From: Bryopsis sp. KO-2023
Lineage: Eukaryota; Chlorophyta; Ulvophyceae; Bryopsidales; Bryopsidaceae
Length of the DNA: 64,000 bases
Assembly: GCA_030272585.1 (NCBI GenBank)
Contig: BSYQ01000004.1
Coordinates: 2,790,001-2,854,000, forward strand
Reading direction: 5' to 3'
In this document: one piece after another, positions 22,925 through 34,228 of the stretch
Layout: the number at the start of each line of letters is the position of its first letter
Numbering within the stretch: the stretch's first letter is position 1
Position numbers and translations under genes: made by a program
Notes under the pieces: model-generated
Seen by the model: the letters and a program-made list of their open reading frames with translations, nothing else
Told to the model about the DNA's origin: nothing
Database searches by the model: none

Positions 22925-24639
22925 GTGCGAATGGTCATCTCCACGTCGCCTCGATAGCGTTTGGTACGCTTGCAGGCCCAAACCACTGCACGAAATTCGC
23001 CTAGAAAGGATGACGTCTTCTCTCGCAGCACGCAGCTACCGACGTCTACGAGCACTTCCTTTCGACCGTCCACCCCTGACACCTGCGCGAAAAGGAGGTA
23101 GCCTGCGAACCCACTAGACCAGTCCGTCTCCAACACGAAACGATTGACCTGTGTCCCAGGCACCGCCAAACGTAGCTGATCGCGTAACGCCTCACGGAAG
23201 ATCAATTTCGCATCAGCTTCTGCCTTCTTCCACTCTTCTTTAGTGTAACGCTTGACCTTATTCTGCGCAACATGGGCGCGTAGAGGTGACACCCTACGTT
23301 CCATATCGGGTATTGCTCTCCGACAATACGATAAAATCCCGATAATTCTCTGTAGATCCTTTGACGAGGAGATTTCCCCGATATCACTTTCCCTTTCATC
23401 GAGGTATTTTTTGAGTGACCAGCCGCCAGGCGTGATCTCGTACCCAAGAAAGGTCACATTCTGAGTCACCCACTCAATTTTCGCTTCGTTTGCTTTCATT
23501 CCAAAAATAGCCAGCCGCTTAAATAGTAGCAGCAGCTTTTCCCTTAATTCTTGAAGTGACCTGGCCCCCACCAGTAAGTCATCGGCGAATTGTACCGCCA
23601 GACCAGCCACCACCTCAGCCGCCCTCTCCGAAAATAGCGTTGATGCCCATAGAAACCCCTGGGGAAGTCTTTTCCACACGAAGGTACGCTCTCCGAACGT
23701 GAACCCGAAATATCTCTGTATTTCCTCGGAAAGTGGGATGCTAAAAAAAGCATCCTTAAGATCCACTTTCGCAAAGTAACGCCACTCCGGATCAATCTCC
23801 CATAATTTGGTCCATGAGTCAGAGTGAGATGTGACGGGTGTCCCACCAGTTCGGAAATATCCGTTTAGCTTCCTGTAATCGTTGGTGAGTCGGACTTTTC
23901 CGTTGGGTAATAGTGGTGACAGGTAGACAGATTCGGACTTCGAGGCTGACCTCAGATATCCTTTCTGTTCGTACTCCTCCAGTACTGATTGAACTGTACT
24001 CCTTCCAGCGGCGCTCGATAGGCAGTACTGAGTACGAACCCCTAGCTCAGGCGGTTCAGGGAAAGGCACCTCGTTTCTTCGTACTGCCATCTCAGCCATT
24101 TTCTCAGTAATCTCATGTTTTGTGTGATCAAAGACAATTGGGAAGGTCTCACAGATTTCCTTCCTTAGTGATTTTTCAGTGATTTCCATTGAACACTGAT
24201 TTGCTCTCCTCACTTTTTCCTTCCCTCCGGTTATTCGTAACTCCCTTACTCCGAAAATGTTGATCACTGGGGTTGTTGGTGTGAAAGTTAAGACCTCGTC
24301 GGATGCGTTATAGACATCCACACGCATTTGCCCTCCAGGAGTCGACGACACCCCAGAAACCACGCATGCACGGTGTATTGCACTGACCAAGGTTACGGTA
24401 CCCAAAACAGTTATCGAAAACGGCAGATACAGCTTAGTCCAAGTGTGGGGAGGAATAAATCGTGCCTTCCCACTCAGCACCTGTACGCAATCTTCTTTCT
24501 GCGAAAAACCGTTTCCTTTTTCAGGCTCCCAGTTTACGATCAGCTCCACCGATCCCCCCTTCCTATCGAAAGGGGGGCCACTCAGTTTTTTTGCTTCTGA
24601 GTGACCATCACCTTCACTCGCCTCCCAGTAGAATCGCAT
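22925..24639 (-). CDS. reverse transcriptase / RNase H region (retroelement part)
   Basis: Contains the palm-domain features of gypsy-type RTs, including VRLTNDYRKLN, FAKVDLKDAFFSIPL, a QGFLWAS block and the catalytic FADDLL box. RNase H-like sequence follows (VLETDWSSGFAGYLLF). It is bounded on the left by a nested hAT-like element. The open frame continues a short way into that element, which I exclude. Confidence 0.88.
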
Positions 24640-25847
24640 TTCAGCTCACCACGCTCGCAATCCACAGTTAATTTACAGGCACGAAGCCCAGGCAATCCCA
24701 GCAGCGTGTTCGTCACGTTCTTTACCACGAAGAACTCCAGGGGAGTTGGTTCAGCGGGGCCCACCACTGCTTCGAGAACCGTGCGCCCTAGTATGGGGCT
24801 CTGCTCCCCACTCACTCCGATGATGTGCTCACCCGAAACCGACTCGTAAGGAATTCCGTGCCTTACACACTCAGCAGAAGACAGTATGTTAACCTCCGCT
24901 CCAGTGTCTATTAAACACGACTTTACTGCTCTCCCACCAAGCATGATGGGCGTATACATCAGCGTGGTATCATTCTCCATCCTTGCCTCTGAAGGGTCCC
25001 CGGTTCGATCTGCATTCCCCGCAAAATGCACCTTTGGGAAAAAAGACTTCGGCACCCCTTGTGCTTTCTTTGGGCAGCGCTGGATCCCGTGATCCTTACT
25101 GCCACACCACAGGCATCTACGTGGCTCCGTACAGTCAGCGGTTCGGTGTGCCTTGCTTCCACAGTTCCCGCATGTCGGACGGTACTGTCGCTCAGTCCGA
25201 CTGCCCCCATTATTCTCCATCATCTCTTTAAACATCTTACTCTGGGCTTGCAGTTCAACCTTCAGATTACGGATCTCCTCCGCAGTCTTGTCCACACCGC
25301 CATGACTTATTTTAGGCACCCTGAGCGTCTTAATCATCAACCCCCACAGCTTAGTAATAATCTTAGAAACCACCAACATCAATGGCAGCTTCAAACCCCA
25401 CCCAGCACACTCAGCTGCCACCTTTTTTAGGTTAGCAAGGTACAGATATAAATAGGCCACTATATTCAAAGCCATCATCAAAAAAATCCACCCCAGCACC
25501 TTAGATAAAATTTCCAGATTGTCCCTTAATTCAGGTATTACCAAATCGTACCCCTCCTTAATATATCTCAGCGGATCCCCAAAAAACGCACTCAGGTGCT
25601 CCAACGCCAATGTCATAACTGACTGCGCAAATTCCATAATCATGCGCGAGCAGCACGTGACAGAAACGCACCCGTTCACCACCACGACCTTCTGACGTTT
25701 TTCTCCGAAAAGCCACGCCCACGCACTCGAGCTCTTCGCTGGCTCGTCTTCTTCTATCCCAACAAGCACGCTGTCCCCTTTTTTTCCGCGTTCCTTCGCT
25801 TTCGCCTCGGCAGCATCGCTCACAAAGTGCGAACCGCCAGTTTTCAC
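24582..25847 (-). CDS. gag-like region with membrane segments, CCHC knuckles and aspartic protease (retroelement part)
   Basis: About 421 residues. The first half has two hydrophobic stretches (for example ILSKVLGWIFLMMALNIVAY) unlike a typical gag. Then come two adjacent zinc knuckles (CGNCGSKAHRTADC and CLWCGSKDHGIQRC) and a retropepsin motif DTGAEVNI. Nucleic-acid binding and polyprotein cleavage follow from these motifs; the role of the membrane part is unknown. Confidence 0.85.
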   Translation of the reverse strand: MKTGGSHFVSDAAEAKAKERGKKGDSVLVGIEEDEPAKSSSAWAWLFGEKRQKVVVVNGCVSVTCCSRMIMEFAQSVMTLALEHLSAFFGDPLRYIKEGYDLVIPELRDNLEILSKVLGWIFLMMALNIVAYLYLYLANLKKVAAECAGWGLKLPLMLVVSKIITKLWGLMIKTLRVPKISHGGVDKTAEEIRNLKVELQAQSKMFKEMMENNGGSRTERQYRPTCGNCGSKAHRTADCTEPRRCLWCGSKDHGIQRCPKKAQGVPKSFFPKVHFAGNADRTGDPSEARMENDTTLMYTPIMLGGRAVKSCLIDTGAEVNILSSAECVRHGIPYESVSGEHIIGVSGEQSPILGRTVLEAVVGPAEPTPLEFFVVKNVTNTLLGLPGLRACKLTVDCERGELKCDSTGRRVKVMVTQKQKN

Positions 25848-26227
25848 TCCTGACTCCCGCGCTTCTGCTACCTCGGACGTCTAGGCCACGCGCTCCTCAC
25901 CAGACCTGGGCGCCGACCCGTTGGACCGGACCGGACAGGACCGGCAACCACTTTTTGGACCGGATTTGACCTGTCTAAGAAAGGTAAAGGCCACCTTTTC
26001 TAGACCGGATTTGACCTTTCTGGACCGGATTTGACCTTTCCAGACAGGTTGTCGCCTGTCTAGTACGGTCATACTCGTGTGACCTGTTTTAGACCGGTGT
26101 GACCCTGTTTTAGACCGATGTGACCCTGTTTTAGACCGATGTGACGCCCAATATGACCTGTTTTAGACCGACTCCAAGTCGGTCTGGACAGGTGGGCCGC
26201 CTGTCCAGACCGACCTGGCACCTGTCT

Positions 26228-26800
26228 AAAACAGGTCACACAATTAAGCACTTTTTTATGTGTTAATCGATTGAGAACTGATTCAATGGATTAAAGAACG
26301 AAGTGTTATTTATTATATGCATTTTTAATGCATGAATGACGTGAGCCAAGCCCACCAGCCACCGACTAGAGGGAGTCGGTCGACTCAAGGAGGATTCGAA
26401 CCCGGGTTGGCTAAGCCCAAGTCGAAGACACTATCGCTAGTGGACCCCACCACAGGGACGCTCAAAAGGGGGCCGTTACTCTTAAGTACCCGTTTAATTT
26501 TGGAAAATTAAACGGGTACTTAAAAGTAACGGTCCCCTTTTGAGCGTCCCTGTGGTGGGGTCCACTAGCGATAGTGTCTTCGACTTGGGCTTAGCCAACC
26601 CGGGTTCGAATCCTCCTTGAGTCGACCGACTCCCTCTAGTCGGTGGCTGGTGGGCTTGGCTCACGTCATTCATGCATTAAAAATGCATATAATAAATAAC
26701 ACTTTGTTCTTTAATCAATTGAATCAGTTCCCAATCGATTGATACACAATTAGCACGTTAAAAGTGCTTAATTGTGCGACCTGTTCTAGACAGGCTCCAG
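26228..26800. repeat. long near-perfect palindrome in hAT-like element 2
   Basis: Arms of about 270 bp meet at a two-base centre (26502-26503) inside CGTTTAATTTTGG and its complement. Only a few mismatches are visible (for example CTCTTAAG against CTTAAAAG). The RNA or single DNA strand would fold into one hairpin more than 250 bp long. Confidence 0.92.
26547..26622 (+). other. tRNA-like segment, right arm of element 2
   Basis: Box B GGTTCGAATCC at 26603-26613 preceded at tRNA spacing by GGTCCACTAGCGATAGTG and an anticodon-arm-like TTGGGCTTAGCCAA. The left arm (about 26383-26458) has the same segment on the minus strand, box B at 26392-26402. Stems are incomplete, so a working tRNA is unlikely. 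Confidence 0.55.
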
Positions 26801-27336
26801 GTCGGTCTGGACAGGTGGGCTGCCTGTCCAGACCGACCTGGAGCCGGTCTAAAACAGGAGAACAACCCTGTCAAGACAGGGTCGTTCCGGTTTTAGACAG
26901 GTCACATCGCCGGTCTAATAAAGGCGAAATGTGGGTGTGACCTGTCTAAAAACGGAAAATCTGTCAGAAAACCGGTCCAGATTTCTGCAGATTTCCGAGG
27001 TTGATTGGACCGGAGTGGACAGGATCGGACAGGTCACAACCTGTCCGGTCTTGCAAGGACCGGCGTTTTTTCGTTGGACCGGACAGGACCGGACAGGTCA
27101 GCCGGTCCATGGACAGGTTGGACCGGACCGGACCGGTTTTTCGCTGCCGGTCCGGTCGGGCCCAGGTCTGCTCCTCACCCCGCCATTCTCTCAGGCGGTC
27201 GATCTCCTCACGCAAACCTTGCAGTTCCCTCACTTCGTCGACATATCCTTGCGTAAACACATTCTGTGCGTCTACCAATATCAAAGCTGCCAACAGAAGG
27301 CCTACCACTCTCCCTATCTTTCCGGCTCCGAAACCA

Positions 27337-27761
27337 TGTTGTGTTGCTCTCATAACTTCGCCCATCTTTCGCTGACGTCTCTCGTCAGTCGACACCCTCT
27401 GTGATTGTTTTCCGTTACGAACGTCCTCTCGACGCCGTTTCACTCTTAACGGTTGGAACACCTCTCGAGTACAAGCTTTTGTTCTAGCGACTCGCTGTAA
27501 ATGTGTTCGTTTACATGGGTTGTGTTCTGCCTTTTTAAACACCAGGAGTTTCTGGCGCGCGACCTTTCGTCGTCCCCGCCAAAAACGCCAACTGAAACTG
27601 CAGCTGAAACGGCACGGCTTACAGTCATAACCGCCGTGCCGTTTCGAGCTCACTGTCACGTGATATGTCCCATGTCCCAATTTGTTTGTACTATTCCCCA
27701 CTGCCCCTTAATAGTGTTCACTTTCCCCATCCATCTCAGTTCATTCATCCTTTTCACAACA
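27337..27761 (-). repeat. 5' LTR of the retroelement
   Basis: 425 bp, TG...CA ends with a 7-bp terminal inverted match TGTTGTG/CACAACA. Nearly identical to the left-hand copy, with one difference seen near position 27398. As the upstream LTR on the minus strand it should carry the element's promoter. Confidence 0.93.
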
Positions 27762-27766
27762 CAAAC

Positions 27767-28879
27767 TCATCCATCGCTGGATGTGTACATGCCAGAATTT
27801 GGTCCTAATTCTTTCTCAATATTCATATTTTTTTTGGCACACACTTCAGGATCCACAATGCGTACGCGTATCATAACCGGGATCCAATTGAATCAGGATA
27901 CAGGAATCAGTGTTACACTTGAGCAGGCCGCTGTGGCAGTACACCTGGGGCCTGTTTCAAGTCTCAAATTGAGTTTCATCAGGTTGACTGGACAATCATG
28001 CAAAAGCATTCCTGGATGAAATCGCTAGAAACTTGCTTTGGGATCCTTGGGATTATGAAACTGCAAAATGCAAGATTGATCTAGTTGAGTAATCCAAACA
28101 CTCTCTCAGGTTATTGTTCACTATCCAAATTTTTTTTACAAATCCAAATTTTGGACTGTTCTAACCACCCCCTCTTGCCTCTTGTTTTATAAAAGCTTCC
28201 ACGGTAATGGATTGATGGACGATCGTAATAATCAAGTTAGGCAAAGCGAGTATGGACCTAAAAAAAACAATTTTTCCCATTTTTTATTTTTATTCCAGAA
28301 ATCCCCAATGTGAGTTGTGTTGCTTCGTTTCTGATTTTTCTGATTTAATTTTCTCAACAGAAAACATAACCAATTCACAAACCGATGCTCTTGATATTCC
28401 TTTGGGCGAGGATTCTTTTATTTTGTTTGGTTTCTGGACTTATCTGTGGAAGTACTCATCTAACCAACTTTGGCAAAGGACTTGGCACAGAACATCCTGC
28501 AGCTATTGCAATCAAGCTTTCCTCCACTGCCATCTTGACCAGCACTCTTGACATCCTTCCTTCTTATGGACAGTCATGATTCCATAACGCGAATCAAGCT
28601 CCAGCAATGCACTTATTGTTGCTGCACGAAGTTTTACATGGGCCCCCTCCAAATTCCCATAAAAGCCTTCAGTGATTGCAATATGGTCGACATGCTTTAC
28701 ACTTTAAAAAGCAAGACACTAAAGAAAAAAACCACCATTCCCTTTCTCTGAAAGGGATATAAAAGGACTTCGTTTTCTCTCTTATTATTGTTCGATCAAT
28801 CATGGTTAAGTTCAATTTTTCATATTTCGTTTTCGAGCAGCTAACAACATCGTCTCAAAAGCACAGAAAAACTTGGGGC
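27767..28879. other. unassigned 1.1-kb stretch right of the LTR element
   Basis: Contains short open frames (a 53-codon frame near 27858 after a CAG, and a hydrophobic 64-codon frame at 28385) with no supporting family or splice pattern. A TATA-like GATATAAAAGG lies at 28756. I cannot assign a gene. Confidence 0.3.
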
Positions 28880-30948
28880 AACCATCGAATTGATTGGAGC
28901 AGTGTGGAACATGGCTGGGCATGATTTTCAGGGAAATTAAACAGGGCTGGCTGGTTGTACAGGGCGATTCTGATTCAAAAACAGATATGAGATTCTTGAG
29001 TGGTTGGGTACCTTTTAGCCAAAGCCAACTTGAAGGATGAGACTAGTCTTGGCAGCACTGCAAGGCTTCAGGAACACACCATCTAATCTGTTAGTCAGGT
29101 GTTTGCCACACCAACACATCGAGTCTGCTGGTCGAAAGCAAGTAAAGAATCGACAAAAACAGGAGTTTTTTCAACTGTGAAACGCAGTCGCTGTTTGTAT
29201 ATACTGTACAGGACTGTATGTTGACATGTCAACGATGCGCTTGGGGTGGTTACTCCAACTGCTTACTATCGTTGTTATCGATGCACACCAATCACCTTAA
29301 GTTTCCTGATTGTCGAGCACAAGTCCGCCTTTCTCTTGTGAGCGCTGTGTTTTCCAGTTTGTTTTGATTCCGTTCCGCTTGTGTTCACTCTCGAGGAGCT
29401 CCCGCTATCATGATGTTGAAAGCCATCTGTGCAACGATAGTGGCATGTGGATTGGCTGGGGTGTGTTTTTTCTGGAGAAGCAAGGGGGACACGAGTGCAA
29501 AGCCCCTGGACGCCATTACGGGGGCGCTTGTGAAGTATTCTCCACCCCGCGACACCGCCGCTGAGGAAGAGGTGAGTTTGTCGCCGTTTATTAGTGCTTT
29601 GGTGTTCCGCAAAGAAAATGGATACGGGATGTGTTGCTGAGCTTGTTCTTGATGAGCTCTTTATCCGTGAAAAACCTCAACATTAAAGTGACGCTAAACA
29701 CTGTAAAACTGACGCTGGGTCGTCAGTTCACGTGAAACTAACGTGCTTAGTCTCAACGTTAATCTACGCAAACAGAAACTTGGATCAAACCAATGCCTGT
29801 GAAACCGGCTTGAGTTTGTGAACATGACCTTGACGAAAAACGCGTTTGGTGAACGTACTGCTTTTACGTCGACGTGAAATCACGTCACATTGATTTCGTC
29901 AATACCATAGAATTCCCATTTGTTTCCGTGCGTGCGGGTGTGAAACTGAACTAGAGATTGTTACGATTTACTGACCCTGTGACTCGAACGAAAGCAAAAT
30001 GTAATAATCCACCACCTAGCCACTTTGTACTCTATGGTAGCTTCAACCATCTTATCCTCTTAACTTCCAACAATTCCCCATTCCCAAGCCCTTTTTCCTT
30101 GATAGCCCTAGCTTTTTTGTCATGGCTTCCCACAAACTTGCTCTTTTCTCATAATAGACCCAAAGAAAACAACTGCAATAATTTCGGCCCTCCATACTCT
30201 CTCAAAGCCTCTAAGGCTTGCAAACTTGCCACAAGAGTAACACCGCCAATTCGACCATCAATTCAAAGGGTTGATTTCAGGAAGGCTAGCCAAACTCCGT
30301 TATTAAGAAAACCTTGATACTAAAATGAGCTTCGTTAATGGTGAAGGTGACAGACAACCGAGATGTCGACGCACGGCATCAGTCCCTCTTTTGTTACTTC
30401 GAGGAGGCATGGTGTCGGATTGTAAGTTTTCCTATCTGGTCTATTGCACACAAGTAGCTTTTTTGCGCTTAATTCTTCGTGAAAAAGGTTCGCTAATTCG
30501 ATGTTAATACCAGGACTCGTGGCTGCGAGGGGGTCGGCCAGTTGCTACGATCGGAGTGACGGGCGGGCTCACGCTTTTCTTTGTGGATTTGAGCTCGTCC
30601 GAGGTCTACGTTAGCCGTAGCACCGGGGCGGCGATTCGGCCATCAGATGGGGAGGGGATATTGTTGGTGATGCCGGACACTGTGTTTACCGACACGTCCA
30701 TACACGATTTCCACTACTTCCTGTCGGGTAAGTCGTTTGTCGTTATTATATCATACGAGCTTTTGATAGCTTATTACACTTCACTTAAGATGTCTTACAC
30801 ATTTCTTTTTGTAGTCGCCGCCTCCACCCGCCTCCCCTTGCACGCCTACGACAGCGCCGTTGCCACCTTCTTCGCGGAGTACGGTGTTTATTTCCCTCCA
30901 GCAGATCTGCGGCCGTATTGGCTAGTGGGTCTGCCTGCTTTATTTTAG
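28880..30948 (+). repeat. segmental duplication, copy A (inverted relative to copy B)
   Basis: This segment matches the reverse complement of 57.6-60.36 kb. The match covers the gene and its upstream flank. Shared upstream words include GTGGTTGGGTACCTTT/GACTGGTTGGGTACCTTT, GGATGAGACT, ACTCCAACTGCT and GAGCACAAGTCC. The homology is interrupted by small insertions and deletions and by substitutions, so the duplication is not recent. Confidence 0.8.
29410..30948 (+). CDS. conserved unknown membrane-anchored protein, copy A, 194 aa, four exons
   Basis: Exons 29410-29571, 30347-30421, 30514-30727 and 30815-30948 give 194 residues. The N-terminus (MMLKAICATIVACGLAGVCF) is a likely signal anchor, followed by WRSKG, a linker, and the block ALVKYSPPRD. 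Later blocks are QSLFCYFEEAWC, GLTLFFVDLS, SEVYVSRSTGAA, GEGILLVMPD, and the C-terminal FFAEYGVYFPP and LRPYWLVGLPALF. The inverted copy at 57.6-60 kb has the same exon lengths for exons 2 to 4, the same intron phases and the same blocks, so both look intact and selected. Family not recognised. Intron 3 (87 nt) has no stop and keeps frame, so a 223-aa isoform retaining it is possible. Confidence 0.85.
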
Positions 30949-33900
30949 TTGGGGTAAGTGTGATAGAGATGAGCTTTTAAAATTACTATCAAATCAAATA
31001 ATCGAATAATGTGCTTGGAACTAAATATTGTGCATTTGATTGTGTGCAGAACGCTAAGGGCGTTGTGTATAGCTCTTGTCCTTTCGTCATCGAGGCGTCT
31101 TTGGATGTTTGGGTAGGTGTTGTGTTAAAGAAGCAAGCAGATGTGTTTTGTTTGGCGAGCGATGCTCCAATGAAAAATGACTAATTTGATTTGGTGTGAG
31201 GTTTTTTTTAGGCAGGAAAGGTGTATATTTGTCGGACTGATTCCGGGCGACATGTCTCGGGTACGTTTCCCAGTGTGGATTGAATTCTTCTTTCATCAGC
31301 ACCACTCATTATTGCTAACAAAACCAAATTTTTCAAGAAGTTGTGCGTTCCTTGTTTCACTTTTGTACAAGGTTGCTTTTGCCAGTAGGACACAAAATAG
31401 CACGCGCAGCTATCTGTGCTGAGAACGATTCGATTGGTGAATCGAGATTCCCTCCTTTCCTTTGTCTGGAAATGATGCTGGATGATTTTGGGATATAGAG
31501 CGTAACTTGTTGTGATTTTTCAGGAAAGGGTTGTGGCTGAGGAGGAGGGTGTTTGCTGGAGAGAGTGGGTTTGACTGAAGAGGAGAGTGACGATGAGAAG
31601 AGCGAGAGGTGTGTTCAGATATGTGCAGTCGAATTTATGAAGATGCAAAAAAACAAGGTCGTTTCACCAAAATGTTGACTCTGTGCTCAAACGAACGCTC
31701 CTTTCCCGGGCATGATGCGGGTGCCTGTATTAGGGGAGGGTTCCAAGATGGAGAGTGGAACCGAAATGCACGCTTTCACTGGGGTGCTTAGTTTGGGGCA
31801 ACTTGCGTGGCTGGGGAGGATCCCTTGTTGAATTATTCGATTGTAGCGCGAGAAAGGGAAGAACAGAACGGAGAAGGCAGCCAAAAGCAAGGATGGGGAC
31901 TCGGAAAAGCGCGGATTCAGTTGTCGTTTTCACTGGTGGGGGCGTGTCAGAATCAGTCTCCGAGCAAATAGTTGGGTGGATCTTGCTTGATGCCAACGTT
32001 AACGTTGTTGCTTTTCATTCAGGGATTTGTTTTGCGGTAAGCAGCTAGCCATTGCATCCGGCAAGCGCAGATCGATTTCTAATTTGAAGAGGGAAAAAAA
32101 AAAATTGGAGCCGTCAGAAGAACAATCCGAGCACATGATTCATTGCACTTCAATTCCATGGGGTCTTTCCTATTGCTGATGATACACATGATCAGCGGCG
32201 GTGGCAGACACAAACGTCATTCCACCTCTTTTCATGGAGTCCCTTTGGTGCATGGAGCACAAGAAGAGAATGCATTGACCTTGGCAAGAGCGTTTTGAAG
32301 AAGCAGTCCACCGCTGGTTTCGGACACAGTGGTGCTGGTGCAAGCATCCATTTGCAGAATTCCGCCTGTGGATGGGATAAGGCACAGAGGATGCATAAAA
32401 AACAAAGAGTGCTACAATTCTGGTTGGAATCTGAAAGCAACGGAGCAAAAAAGAGAAGAATGAACTCTGAAGTGAGGGACTGGGTATTCCACCCAACAAG
32501 AACACTGGTGCGTCCCTCCTATTTCTATTTTTGGAAAACATGCGTTTCTCTCAGCACAAACCGTTTGATGTGGCATGAACTCAATCTGCGTCATGCACAT
32601 GGATTTAGGAGATCTTCGCAGTTCCTTTGAGGACTGCCTTTAATCTTAACCTGGCACAAGGCACCGACACCATAAAAAAAAAATCCGGATGGAGACCCCC
32701 GATAAGCCAAAGATTGAAATAGAAGAGGAAGAGGAACACCGGTCAGGAGACAGACACATCCATCATGCCGCATGAACGATGAGCTGGATCTTATTGGCAT
32801 ATTCTGGTAGCCGTCGATCATGGTGAAGAACAGCACCAAGCGACCTTGAGAAAAAACGAAAAGGAGTTTGCTGGATGCTATGGCACTTTTCCGTCATTCT
32901 GGCACAAGGTGGGTTTCGAATTTGGATAAGAAGAAAAAAAAGGTTACATTCCTGTCGAGGATACGATTGAGTACCCGGGTCCAAATTTCTTTTTTTTTCG
33001 ATCATTTCAACCCCAAATATGTTCATTTTTTGGATCTGGCTTAGGTTTTTGGATGGATTTGGGGCGGTGGTGATCCATGGAGGAGCCCTCGTTGCAACTT
33101 CAGCGAAGGAATGATTATGGGTTCAAAATTTCAAACATCCCGTTTTCAAGAATTCGCAAAGGAGACTTCTTGAAGGCAAAATGATGATCCAGGTGCTACC
33201 TACCATGTGTCCATTTTTTAATTTTGGCAAATCCTCGTTTTTGTTTTTGTTTTTTTTGCACGAAAATGAAAAAGCTAACCTGATTTTTTTTTTTTTTTTG
33301 CCATTCTATCAGAAAGAAAGTTTGAGATGGAAGCCTCTGAACAGTCACTTTCAACCTCGGGTATTCAAGATGAGCAAAAAAAAAAAGAGAGCAAAGGGAA
33401 TGTGGGTTAATTCACCCGGATGACATTGTGAAACACCACGATGCATATTCCCTACAGGCTCTGAAAAAAGATGTTCATGGTGGATATTTTGAGGTGAGTT
33501 CACCATCTCGTATTTTTCTTCCTGCCCCCTCCATCGTTTTTTCCGAACAGTACATGCACTTTTTTTTGTTTGCCACAGGTTATCTGAGGAACTCCGTCTC
33601 AACACTGTGATCTCATTCTGGATGGAATTCTCCGAAGAAGCAACGAAATGAAAGAAAAGCGGCCCTCCGTGCGTGAACCTATGCGCCTGTTTCCAGACAT
33701 TACCTTGGGCCACTCTGACAGACTGGTGCATGCTTAGCACTCATGAAACTCGGATACAAATGGGCCAGAATTAAATCAGAGGTTATCAGAAAAACACCCG
33801 AAAAACATTGCCAAGTGAAAGATGTAGCCCGCCAATGTGGGCAAACACGTAAAACACATTTCATTTTATTTTGGAATGTTGAATCGGAGCACAAGGATGT

Positions 33901-34228
33901 CAAAATAACTGGCTGGGAAGATGGATCTGCCTAAGATAAAGCCATCTTGAAGGTATGCTTCCAATACGGGGATGTGAACAGTCTCCATACAGAGTCAGAG
34001 ATGTAACATGTCAGGCGCTGTTGTGGTTTTGTGGTCTACCTTGTGAAGCATTCCAGATCTCCAGATGAAAAAGCGATTATGGACGTATTGAACAATATCG
34101 ATGCTGTTTTTGTTTTATTCAGGTTAGGTTGGTTTCACGGAGGACATAATCGCTAATCGTCAGTAATATCAAAGGGATTGAGATTGGAATCGACTGCTGT
34201 GCACTCTACTAAACGTGAGGAATCTATT
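30949..34228. other. 3.3-kb region without an assigned gene
   Basis: Several short open frames, none recognised. The best is an exon-like stretch at 31894-32036 (starts MGTRKSADSVVVFTGGGVSE, ends at a GTAAGC donor). It has a coding look but no clear next exon. T tracts and A tracts are frequent. I see no RNA gene. Confidence 0.3.

Larger units (their letters stand above)
25901..27170. mobile_element. non-autonomous hAT-like element 2 with palindromic tRNA-like core (1,270 bp)
   Basis: Terminal inverted repeats CAGACCTGGGC ... GCCCAGGTCTG are flanked by the 8-bp duplication CTCCTCAC (25893-25900 and 27171-27178). CAG...CTG ends with an 8-bp duplication are classic hAT features. Subterminal regions are fields of GACCGG/CCGGTC, ACAGG and TCTAGAC words. 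The centre is a long palindrome, about 26228-26800, with a tRNA-like segment in each arm. No transposase frame. It lies in the 5' part of the LTR element. Confidence 0.9.
20256..27761 (-). mobile_element. LTR retroelement, Ty3/gypsy order, young, interrupted by two nested elements
   Basis: The ends are near-identical 425-bp LTRs that begin TGTTGTG and end CACAACA, flanked by the 5-bp target duplication CAAAC (20251-20255 and 27762-27766). I count about one difference between the LTRs by eye, so the insertion is recent. On the minus strand the parts run 5' LTR, a TGG-starting primer-binding-like site just inside it (27322-27336), a gag-like region with zinc knuckles and protease, reverse transcriptase/RNase H, integrase, 3' LTR. 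Integrase after RT is the Ty3/gypsy and retrovirus order. Two hAT-like elements sit inside it, one near the 5' end and one between the RNase H and integrase parts, so this copy is broken by two insertions. The coding regions otherwise stay largely open. No envelope gene is recognised. Confidence 0.93.
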
